Made by a program: the position numbers and the translations under genes. Source: Bursaphelenchus xylophilus (Eukaryota > Nematoda > Chromadorea > Rhabditida > Aphelenchoididae). From it: a stretch of DNA of 64,000 nucleotides. Under the pieces are notes generated by a model. It ran no database searches. It was given only the letters and a program-made list of their open reading frames with translations, and was not told the origin of the DNA. Numbering within the stretch: position 1 is the stretch's first letter; the number at the start of each line of letters is the position of its first letter. This document shows positions 55,220-64,000 of the stretch, piece after piece. The stretch covers positions 620,001-684,000 of the forward strand of contig CAJFCV020000004.1 in the NCBI GenBank assembly GCA_904066235.2, given 5' to 3'.

Positions 55220-56060
55220 CATTACGCACAGTGCAAAAAGAAAAAAGTTTTCTACCGCACTGTGCAGTTGACAAAGAACTTGATATTGCACAGTGCAAAG
55301 ACTCTTTTACTTGTCGCGTCATCCGCACAGTGCAAACAGATTTTTTTCTGACTGCACCGTGCAAAAATATAATTTTTGTCGCGTATTGACTGCACTGTGC
55401 AATTGACAAAGAACTCGATGATTGCACAGTGCAAAAAGCCTTTCCTTGTCGCGTCATCCGCACAGTGCAAACAGATTTTTTTGACTTCACTGTGCAAAAA
55501 GAAAAAATTTTATAGACTGCACAGTGCAAAAAAAATTTTGTCGCGGAAGTTGCACTGTGCAAAAATCAATGATTTATTGACTGCACTGTGCAAATCCAGT
55601 TCAGTTGACAAAGAACTTGGTGATTGCACAGTGCAAAGACCCATTTCCTTGTCGCGTCATCCGCACTGTGCGAAAAGATTTTTTTCTGACCGCACCGTGC
55701 AAAAATTAATGATTTTTCGACTGCACTGTGCAAAAAATTTTGTCTCGAAAGTTGCACCGTGCAAGAAACAATGATTTCTTGACTGCACTGTGCAGTTGAC
55801 AAAGAACTTGGTGATTGCACTGTGCAAAGACCCTTTTCCTTGTCGCGTCATCCGCACTGTGCGAAAAGATGTTCTTGCCTGCACTGTGCAAAAATTAATG
55901 ATTTTCCGACTGCACTGTGCAGTTGACAAAGAACTTGATGATTGCACAGTGCAAAGACCCTTTTCTTTGTCGCGTCATCCGCACAGTGCAAAGCGATTTT
56001 TTCTGCCTGCACTGTGCAAAAAAAAAAAAATTTTGTCGCGGAAATTGCACTGTGAAAAAA
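55220..56060. repeat. GCAC-N-GTGC higher-order repeat upstream of the collagen gene
   Basis: Five copies of a composite block near 55268, 55406, 55608, 55797 and 55922: GCAGTTGACAAAGAACTTG, GATTGCACAGTGCAAAGACC, CTTTTCCTTGTCGCGTCATC, CGCACAGTGCAAACAG. Spacing varies from 125 to 200 bp because different extra palindromes are added between copies. Confidence 0.9.
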
Positions 56061-56188
56061 AATTAATAGGCGATATGTTGCATCGAAATCAGGGGACGCA
56101 AAATATATAAAAAATAAATAAGTTTTATTAGGTTTCATAACCCATACTACAATATATTATAATTACTCCTAATAATTGCATGACTAAC

Positions 56189-56758
56189 AAGGAAAGTACT
56201 TCTATGGGGTGTGGAATTACCGGTCGAGATATATATCAAAAAATTCGCAAAAATTTTCTGATTCAGAATATATATAAATTAGCTGCCTAATTTTGGTCTA
56301 ATGACATGTTTTTGTCCTCAGAAGTTTTCTCGCGACACCATGTAAGTGTCTTTTTGACCGTGTTTTTACCAATAAAAAATTTTGTTTTGTGCTAAAATGA
56401 ATTCTGAGGCCTTGACAAGCCTTAAAATATCAAATTGGATTACAACTACACCTTAAAAGCAGTCTCAATGTAAAAAATGGGTTCTAGTGTGGCAAAAGGA
56501 ATCGAACCCGTTCCCCTCGGATCCCCAATCTAGCGCTCTAACCACTCGGCCACACCGCTCTCTTCCGAAGGAAGAGACCGAGCGCGCTTTTGTTGCCGCA
56601 GATTTTTTTCCTCGAGAAAAACATTTATTGAAAAAACTCGCTGATAGACCAAAATTAGGCAGCTAATTTTTATATATTCTGAATCAGAAAATTTTTGCGA
56701 ATTTTTTGATATATATCTCGACCGGTAATTCCACACCCCATAGAAGTACTTTCCTTGT
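56189..56758. mobile_element. Foldback element with tRNA-like insertion (relative of 45895-46461)
   Basis: Ends CAAGGAAAGTACTTCTATGG and CCATAGAAGTACTTTCCTTG; arms carry TGATATATATCTCGACCGG. The left half extends to about 56480 as in the sister copy; the right half is shortened and replaced by a tRNA-like segment plus about 80 bp. Confidence 0.8.
56487..56555 (-). tRNA. tRNA-like sequence, probably a pseudogene or SINE head
   Basis: Read on the minus strand: TGGCCGAGTGGTTAGAGCG is a perfect A-box region and GGTTCGATTCC a perfect B box. The ends GTGTGGC and GCCACAC pair over 7 bp, but they overlap the A box by three bases, so the geometry is not canonical, and the anticodon stem has mismatches (loop TTGGGGA). 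Not a convincing functional tRNA. Confidence 0.45.
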
Positions 56759-57339
56759 AAGAAATCTCGGCGAGAATGCAAAAGAAATCTCAAAAAAGCG
56801 AGACAAAAATTGGAAAACAAGCCAGATTCAGACCGGTTCCTCCGATTTCTGGCGCCATTCAGGTACGAAAATGAAAAACCGAATACACGATTCAATGAGC
56901 CGTCATATAACGTCGTCATCTTTTTCGAGGAATGGCAAAAAAGGGGAGATGAAGGTGCGATTAATTCAGCGATATCTTCTGGAAAAGGAGATTGGATTGT
57001 GCAAAAAATTGGGTGTTTGCCGTAAAAATTGATTGGGAGAAAATCCGCACAGTGCAAGTGGAATTTCGCCGAAAATTAGGGATGTTGTCGACGAGCGATG
57101 ACCTGAAATTTTTGAAATTTTGCAGAAATGGTCGCTTAGAGCTAGATATTAAAATCCTAAAGTTCTGCTTTCAGCTTTTCAGCAAGAATCGAGCTGTTGA
57201 ACTATTTGCACAGTGCAAGTGGAATTGCAGCCAAAAATGGGAAATTGCTTGGGGCGCTAAGGTCAGAACCGCTTGAAATTTTGGTTGAAAAATGTTTGGT
57301 GGTCGTAAATTAATTGTAAAAAAATTCAGCTGCTTCTGT

Positions 57340-57480
57340 GAAGTTCGAGCCGAGATATTCAACAATTTTTGCGAAGAAAGCCAAAAATTTCCCAAAAAAA
57401 TAATTTGTCCGTATCTTTCGGCATTTATCGCGGAAAAAATCGATTTTTTAGGGAAAAAATACACTCTCCATTTCGAACAA
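57340..57480 (+). repeat. Copy of the dispersed AGATATTCAACGAT repeat family
   Basis: GAGCCGAGATATTCAACAAT, then TTTGCGAAGAAAGCC, then GTCCGTATCTTTCGGC-TTTATCGCG. Degenerate single copy. Confidence 0.55.
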
Positions 57481-58390
57481 AATATCGATGTTTTAAATTG
57501 AAAATCACAAAAAATTTTTATTTCCGAAATTCTTTCGATCTAAAAATCTCAGCGTATTGCGCAAGATTAATAATTTCCTATTTGTTTTTGAAAGTTTAAA
57601 ACGGACTTTTTTACAAAGTGAAGCATGGCCCGGACATTGTTGCGGTGACCATCACCGAATTTCTTCAAATTTGGCTCATAGAACACCCACAAGGCATACA
57701 TCAAAAGCGTCAAACGTTTTCCCAAAATTTGCATTATTTCGGGATTACTGTAAAATTTTGTGTTTTATAAAGCGGCCGTTGTCGTGGACCAGGTGATCGC
57801 CCTACGGGTTCGAAACTTCTTGTCTGTATGTTTTCGAACATGGCCAACATTTTTCTAATTGAAACTTTTTTTGTATCTTTTCGTCTTTCGGTAGTACCGT
57901 AATCGTCATGATACCATATCGATTACTGCCGAAAATTGGAAAGAGTGTAACAAGTTTTCAAACCGGATTATAAAAGTTGGACACCCTTCCCGTAAAATAA
58001 AACAAAAAAATCAAAAATAAAAATATAAGTTTTTGAGATATAAGCGTTCAAAGTTGCTATGTTCGGTTACTGTAGGACCAAAATAGAGACGATCAATTTT
58101 TAAACTTTTCCATTAATCTCTACGGTTCACATATTAATAGATCAGCCTGAGAAAAATATTTTCAGGTCAAAAAATAAATATTTGAGGCTTTTTTTCAGGC
58201 TTTATACGATGGTTACTGTAGTTTCTAACTTTTATTAATTTCGCTAACAAATTTATTGGAATGACGAATTTAGACAAGCTATCCGGGTCAGAAACGCGCA
58301 TACATCATGGAAGGCAAAAATCAGAATCGTAATACTACCCATTCCTGAAATAGTGGGAGATTACGGTAGCCGTACCCACTTTTTTCGCTG

Positions 58391-58866
58391 TTTGGCCGCG
58401 GCATTCTTTGGAGCTGCGAGTGTAACAACTTTTGAAGCCTGAAATACATCCCCGATGCTCTAGAAAGTACCTATGTAAAAAAGCCCGAGAATAAAAATAT
58501 AAGTTTTTGAGAAAATCCAGGATTACGGTCATTTTAGGGGGTTTTTGGGCCGTTTGGCCGCGGCATTCTTTGGAGCTGCGAGTGTAACAACTTTTGAGGC
58601 CTGAAATTCATTCATGATGGATAGAAGAGCATTTCAGCAAAAAATCGCGAAAATAAAAATATAAGTTTTTGAGAAAATCCAGGATTACGGTCATTTTAGG
58701 GGGTTTTTGGGCCGTTTGGCCGCGGCATTCTTTGGAGCTGCGAGTGTAACAACTTTTAAGGCCTGAAATTCATTCAGGATGGATAGAAGAGCATTTCAGC
58801 AAAAAATCGCGAAAATAAAAATATAAGTTTTTGAGAAAATCCAGGATTACGGTCATTTTAGGGGGT
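58391..58866. repeat. Tandem repeat, 162 bp unit, nearly three copies
   Basis: TTTGGCCGCGGCATTCTTTG occurs at 58391, 58553 and 58715, each followed by AGCTGCGAGTGTAACAACTT and ending in GATTACGGTCATTTTAGGGG. Confidence 0.92.
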
Positions 58867-58966
58867 TTCCTCTCCTAAACTACCGTAATCCGGGATTTTC
58901 TCAAAAACTTATATTTTTATTCTCGGGCTTTTTTACATAGGTACTTTCTAGAGCATCGGGGATGTA

Positions 58967-59891
58967 CAGGGTCTTTCAAGAAATGTGCAGGAAAGTAGGA
59001 GGCTATAACTTTCGGCGGAGGCGGCGCAGAGAGTTCGTTTTTGGAATATGTATTTTTCAGTGACATTATTTTTTGCCTACGAAATAACAAGCTTTTAGAG
59101 TGCAAACTGAGGTCGCTACGACCTTCTGAAGTAAAGGCATCTCTACCCCGAAAACCAGGTTTTTTCGGTTGAAAATGATCGAGAAATTTCGGTCTTTTTC
59201 GGTTGAAAATCACCAAGAAATGTCGGATTTTTTCAGGGGTTCCGATAGAGTTGACGTTGAAAAAAGGGAAGGATGTTGCCAACACGTTGGAAATTTAGCA
59301 AATATTCGGCTAGCCTCAACTTGGGGCAGATTTCGGGTTTATTTTTCGGTATCTTCCGCGAAGAAGCGTGACATCATTTAGGGATTTGAGGAACCTGGAA
59401 TCGGCTAGCCAAGGCACCAGAATGGCTGTGAAGTCTTATAAAAACTAGTCAAAGGGTGTAATGGGCGTCAAAGGACAGGAATGACAACCAAACTTTTAAA
59501 CTGCTAACAAAAACTGGTTGGCTAGCCAAAGTGTCAGAATGAGAGCAGCCGAATATTTGCTTAATTTTCAACGTGTTGGCAATTCCCTTCCCTGTTTTCA
59601 ACGTCAGCTCTATCGAAACCCCCCAAAAAACCCGACATTTCTCGCTGATTTTCGACCGAAAAACTCTGAAATTTCTCGATCATTTTCAACCGAAAAACCC
59701 TGGTTTTCGGGGTAGAGATGCCTTTACTTCAGAAGGTCGTAGCGACCTCAGTTTGCACTCGAAAAGCGTGTTATTTCGTAGGCAAAAAATAATGTCACTG
59801 AAAAATACATATTCCAAAAACGAACTCTCTGCGCCGCCTCCGCCGAAAGTTATAGCCTCCTACTTTCCTGCACATTTCTTGAAAGACCCTG
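58967..59891. mobile_element. TA-target foldback element of 925 bp (CAGGGTC family)
   Basis: Begins CAGGGTCTTTCAAGAAATGT after TA and ends TTTCTTGAAAGACCCTG before TA. Arms of about 320 bp (58967-59285 and 59570-59891). The interior holds a secondary inverted pair GGCTAGCC. Non-coding. Half copy at 34912. Confidence 0.9.
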
Positions 59892-60989
59892 TATTTCAGG
59901 CTTCAAAAGTTGTTACACTCGCAGCTCCAAAGAATGCCGCGGCCAAACGGCCCAAAAACCCCCTAAAATGACCGTAATCCTGGATTTTCTCAAAAACTTA
60001 TATTTTTATTTTCGCGATTTTTTGCTGAAATGCTCTTCTATCCATCATGAATGAATTTCAGGCCTCAAAAGTTGTTACACTCGCAGCTCCAAAGAATGCC
60101 GCGGCCAAACAGCGAAAAAAGTGGGTACGGCTACCGTAATCTCCCACTATTTCAGGAATGGGTAGTATTACGATTCTGATTTTTGCCTTCCATGATGTAT
60201 GCGCGCTTCTGACCCGGATAGCTTGTCTAAATTCGTCATTCCAATAAATTTGTTAGCGAAATTAACAAAAGTTAGAAACTACAGTAACCATCGTATAAAG
60301 CCTGAAAAAAAGCCTCAAATATTTATTTTTTGACCTGAAAATATTTTTCTAAGGCTGACCTATTAATGGGTGAGGCGTGGCAATCAATCGTACCGTTTGA
60401 AAATTGATCATCTCCTTTTCGGTCCTACAGTAACCGAACATGGCAACTTTGAACGCTTATATCTCAAAAATTTATATTTTTATTTTTGATTTTTTTGTTT
60501 TATTTTACGGGAAGGGTGTCCAACTTTTATAATCCGGTTTGAAAACTTGTTACACTCTTTCCAATTTTCGGCAGTAATCGATATGGTATCATGACGATTA
60601 CGGTACTACCGAAAGACGAAAAGATACAAAAAAAGTTTCAATTAGAAAAATGTTGGCCATGTTCGAAAACATACAGACAAGAAGTCTCAGCCCCGTAGGG
60701 CGATCGCCCGGTCCGTGACAACGGCTGCTTTACAAAACCCAAATTGTTACAGTAATCGCGGACTGGTTGAAATTTCGCGAAACCCTTCTTCGCTTTTCAT
60801 CAGCATGCTCAGGCCCTTCTACTGGCCAAGTTTCAAGAAATTTGGTGATGGTCGTTGCAACAATGTCCGGGCCCCTTGGAGGGAAGCTTCAGTTTGTAAA
60901 AAACTCTCTTTTAAAAGGATGTTTGAGCCTACAGGGGTAGTACTCCAAGTGCGACGCTCAGATTTTCTTTAAATTTTGCCCACACGCCG

Positions 60990-61370
60990 GGTATGGACTA
61001 AATATCAATTCCTGAAAGTGTTAGCTCGCGCTTTGCGGGCGCCGCCGAGATATCGAACGATTCTTGCCGCCGAGAGAGCACGCTAAACGTGGAGAGCGGT
61101 CAGAGAGAAAAACGCTTTCTGGCCATAACTTTGGCAGTTTCGGGCGGAAAATTTTGATTTTTTGTAGGAACATTTTCCTTTACGGTACAAATAGCCATGA
61201 AACTTTTTGTGTCGAAATTCGGCAAAAAGTCCTAAATTTTCGCCGACTTTCGATCTCAAAATCTCGGTTGTTTCTGCAAAGCGCGAGCTAGGATTCTCGC
61301 ATATATTTTTGAAAAAATTATTCCAAATTTGTGCCAAGTTTCATCAAAATCTGAGCGTCGCACTTGGAGT
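60990..61370 (+). repeat. Copies of the dispersed AGATATTCAACGAT repeat family
   Basis: TTAGCTCGCGCTTTGCGGGC, GCCGAGATATCGAACGATTC, CCGAGAGAGCACGCTAAACG, then CTTTCTGGCCATAACTTTG. A related tail AATCTGAGCGTCGCACTTGG occurs at 61350 and again at 61613, suggesting a second overlapping copy. Confidence 0.65.
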
Positions 61371-61699
61371 ACTTCCCCTATGAAAAAAAATATTTTTCTG
61401 CTTTCCTGTCCAAGATTTTCAAATAATGTAAAATTTTACTTGACATTATTAAAAATTGGCCAAATTTTTTTTGATTTTTTCGTTTTTTTACCAAAAAATG
61501 AATTTATTTTTTGCAAAAATAAAATTGTTGATTTAATTTACGGATATGTATGGACGTATTTTACCATCAAAATCTAGAATTTTCCCCTCCAAAACGAGCA
61601 AAGGTTTCATCAAAATCTGAGCGTCGCACTTGGAGTACTTCCCCTATTAGATTTATTCAAATCTGAAGGTTGTAGTTCGAGAAATTGGAGTATTTTTTG

Positions 61700-61825
61700 A
61701 AATTGCACAGTGCGTCGCAATATCTAGTCTATTTTTTACATTGCACAGTGCAAAAAAAAAAAAAAAAAAAAAAAAATTGGCCGCACAGTGCGAATAAAAT
61801 TATTTTTTTGACGCACTGTGCAATT
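61700..61825. repeat. Small GCAC-N-GTGC cluster
   Basis: Five sites: GCACAGTGCGTCGC, GCACAGTGCAAAA, GCACAGTGCGAAT and GACGCACTGTGCAAT, separated by A-runs. A single further site lies at 62305. Confidence 0.85.
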
Positions 61826-62474
61826 ATAAAAAATAAAAAAATACTTTTTTTTGTCTTGAAAAAAAAGTAAATATAAAAATAAAAAAAAATAAAAAAACCA
61901 CAAACCCTCCACCCAACCGTGAGAAAAAATGGAAAGTAAACCGGCTATTATTGCGTCACTTATCCGCAAAAAACCTTTTCGTATCTTGTTTTGGATCCGA
62001 AAACCTTCGCTTTTATTTATTCCCCCCCTCCTTTTGTGGTATTAATTATAAATACTTGAGAGGACCTCTTCCCATTTCTGATCCGGAAAACAAGGGGATC
62101 AGAGTCAAATCCAATTTATATTTTCAACACAACTGAGAGATTTTAATTAATTTCCTATCGTGAAATTGATGGATCTTAATTTCGACGAAAAATTTGGAAA
62201 AAACTGCCGGAAATCAATGGGAAAAGTGCCGTTTGAGGGGTGAAGGATGGCTGGGAAAATGATTTTTTTTTTCAAAAATCGTTCAAAAATTATAAAAAAA
62301 TGTTGCACAGTGCAACGAAATATTCAGATTTTTTGGAAAAATAAAAAAAAATTATATAAAAATTCATATTTCTCACATAAATAATTTACCGAGATATGAC
62401 GTATTTCTTGAATTTCGCATAATGTGATATATTGTACTGATTTATTGCCGAAACATCTCAGAGCTGAGTATATA

Positions 62475-63723
62475 CAGGGTGCGCCAATAAAATCTGGACA
62501 AAACTAAATTCCATATAGCCTTTTTCGGATGGCCTGAGAACGGAAACTTTTAGCACTTTTAGAAAGGATAACAACCGTGCTATACAGCAACGGTAATGAC
62601 CAGGTCGATGCCTATTGCAAGACTGAAAAAATAATCAAAACTTTTTGGAGGTGCAGAAATTTTTTTTCCAGATGATGACTGGGATATTAATTCTGCCATT
62701 ATTTCTGCTAATAGTCACTGACGTTCTTCAAATTTATTGTATATAAAGTACGTGCTGTTGTCTTTGTAACAGCCTACGGAAGCAGGGTTGGTGGCCGATC
62801 TGGCGGCGCTGGTGGCGGAAACAAAAAAATACCCAAAAATTTGGATTTTTGTGTTTTTAAGGATCTCAACGCCAGATTATAGCTCGTGTTGCCCTAAAAT
62901 TCCGTGATTACAGAGCGTATACATAGCCAAATTTTATAGTGTAAAAGAAAATCCGCACATACAAGGGGACCGTTTTTGCATAAATAAAAGTTCATGGGGG
63001 GAATTCAAGGCACGGTCATTCGGAACTTGAAACGTTTTGGCAGTTTGCAACAAGTATGAAAGGCCTTGAGCGTAAAAATCAACATAGAGTTGTATACTGG
63101 ATACATGCTGATGTAGCCAAATCATTTTTAGAAATATCTAGTCCAAGATCACTCGAATACCGAGCATATAGTAAATTATGCCACTACAGCCACTATTTCA
63201 TCCCCAGAGGCAGCAGATGGAAAAATCCTTTTTGAAAGGCGACTAGGCTGACTCTGGTTATCCTTGCAAAAGTAGTTCTGGTGCTTAACATGTTTGGAAT
63301 CACACAGGGAAACTTCTACATAAAAATCTTTGATTCAACGGAAGTTCTCGGGAAAAAGGGCCCGTTTTTAAGCCAACTTTGGCGAGCTGTAAAAAGCATA
63401 ATTCTCATAATGAGGCGAAATCAATTTCAGTGCATAAAAACCAACCGGAGCTCTATCAGAAAAAGTAAATTTCAATCCATAGCATAAAACGGTAAAGGTA
63501 GCGCAACCATTTTTTGACCAATTTGGGGTCCGTGTTTCAGGCGCCTTAGTTGTAAGCACTTATAATGGCAAAACAAGTGTCGTAGACGATTATTTTGTCT
63601 GAAACTTTAAAGATAGCTTCTTGGACGTATTACACGTATCCACAATCGCCCACTTTGTTCTCGTACTGTTACAGCCCGCAGGGCAAGCAAAAACATTAGT
63701 CCAGATTTTATTGGCGCACCCTG
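62475..63723. mobile_element. Mariner-sized TIR element, transposase decayed
   Basis: Perfect terminal inverted repeat of 25 bp starting CAGGGTGCGCCAATAAAATC and ending with its complement, flanked by TA on both sides. The length of 1249 bp is what an intact mariner/Tc1 element would have. The interior has no open frame longer than about 70 codons. A plus-strand stretch at 62805-62880 vaguely resembles the helix-turn-helix linker of mariner transposases (basic, Pro/Lys), but stops and frameshifts are frequent. A dead element or a long MITE. Confidence 0.8.
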
Positions 63724-63930
63724 TATACGTTATTGGCCATGCTGAACAACTTTGTAATTGACCGGAAGTTTGTCAGGTTACTGCAACATACCGTAACGCC
63801 CATGCTCAATCAAAAAATCTCGATTTTCTCGATTTTTTTCAATATTTTTCTCGGATTTTTTTTTTTATTTTTGGAATCAGCATCAAATTCTGCATTGGAT
63901 AGGCTATATGCGCATCTCCAGATAGGGGTA

Positions 63931-64000
63931 CAAAAATGTCGTGGCGCAACCGGTAGTGGGTCGGACTACCATTCAAAAGGTCCCGGGTTCGAGTCCGGGT
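63931..64000 (+). tRNA. tRNA-like sequence truncated by the window end
   Basis: TGGCGCAACCGGTAG matches the A box and GGTTCGAGTCC is a perfect B box, with a T arm pairing at four of five positions. The D and anticodon stems are poor (middle region GTCGGACTACCATTCAAAAG). The 3' acceptor strand lies outside the window, so I cannot separate a real tRNA from a SINE head. Confidence 0.45.

Larger units (their letters stand above)
57608..60905. mobile_element. Giant palindrome of about 3.3 kb
   Basis: Left arm about 57608-58460 and right arm about 59892-60905 mirror each other (GCCCGGACATTGTTGC and GCAACAATGTCCGGGCC; TACTGCCGAAAATTGGAAAG; AGACAAGCTATCCGGGTCAG). The left side gains a 162 bp tandem repeat and the right arm is interrupted by a 925 bp TA element. 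Both outer arms contain a B-box-like GGTTCGAAAC sequence or its decayed copy (57800 and 60695). No transposase found. Confidence 0.85.

Noticed and set aside
57016..57276. Two GCACAGTGCAAGTGGAATT sites as a possible new array
   Set aside because: Only two isolated copies (about 57046 and 57207) with the same flank; more likely one small duplication than an array.
1..64000. CRISPR array, bacterial operons or rRNA genes
   Set aside because: Palindromic repeats here have irregular, A/T-rich spacers and sit among spliced animal genes. Nothing resembles CRISPR repeats with unique spacers, and no rRNA-like sequence was seen.

Overview
The window is a piece of a nematode nuclear genome. It is A+T-rich, with small multi-exon genes, many introns of only about 40-50 bp, and probable trans-splice acceptors just before several start codons. 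It carries nematode-typical families: a cuticle collagen, an innexin, a transthyretin-like protein, a tandem ShK-domain protein, and a secreted Cys-rich family. I rebuilt gene models exon by exon; each named model keeps one open frame across GT..AG junctions. I cannot name the species.

Layout. 1-5 kb: a small basic coiled-coil protein, then a mitochondrial dicarboxylate carrier. 7-8.7 kb: a secreted two-ShK protein. 10.3-12.7 kb (-): CDP-diacylglycerol synthase (cdgs-1 type). 15.9-21.7 kb (-): an innexin whose introns are swollen by palindrome arrays and a hAT-like insertion. 26.3-27.7 kb: a Polycomb RING protein (PCGF3/5, mig-32 type). 28-36 kb: no convincing gene, but a run of large inverted-repeat elements. 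36.8-42.9 kb (-): a small unknown gene, a transthyretin-like protein and a secreted Cys-rich protein. 45.3-48.7 kb (-): UVSSA, divergent from mitoribosomal protein mS37/CHCHD1 (48.9-49.6 kb, +). 49.8-55.1 kb (-): a small secreted protein, a Ras-family GTPase and a cuticle collagen. 55.2-64 kb: repeats only, including a 3.3 kb palindrome, a mariner-sized element and a tRNA-like sequence cut by the window end. The genes do not form one pathway; the recognisable ones are a mixture of housekeeping, signalling and secreted or cuticle functions.

The dominant unexplained signal is a short odd-length palindrome, GCAC-N-GTGC (usually TGCAC-N-GTGCA, N any base). By eye it occurs on the order of 200 times, in dense clusters at about 17-19, 20.5-21.5, 22.8-24.2, 37.5-38.3, 40.1-40.6, 41.6-42.0, 51.5-52.1, 52.5-53.0, 55.2-56.1 and 61.7 kb, both between genes and inside large introns. 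It is found with unrelated spacer sequences. Other repeats are long foldback elements, some nested exactly in the dyad centre of older palindromes, and a recurrent A+T-rich motif ending in TAATATAAA in many introns.

Stretches in which I see nothing specific: about 470-1250, 5073-5739, 9695-10314, 12721-13435, 13640-14500, 14755-15470, 21727-22090, 22490-22830, 24170-26260 (apart from a possible tiny first exon), 27706-28330, 31330-31990, 33036-33750, 36128-36830, 42857-43199, 50169-50430, 53000-53559, 56759-57300, 61370-61700 and 61830-62470.
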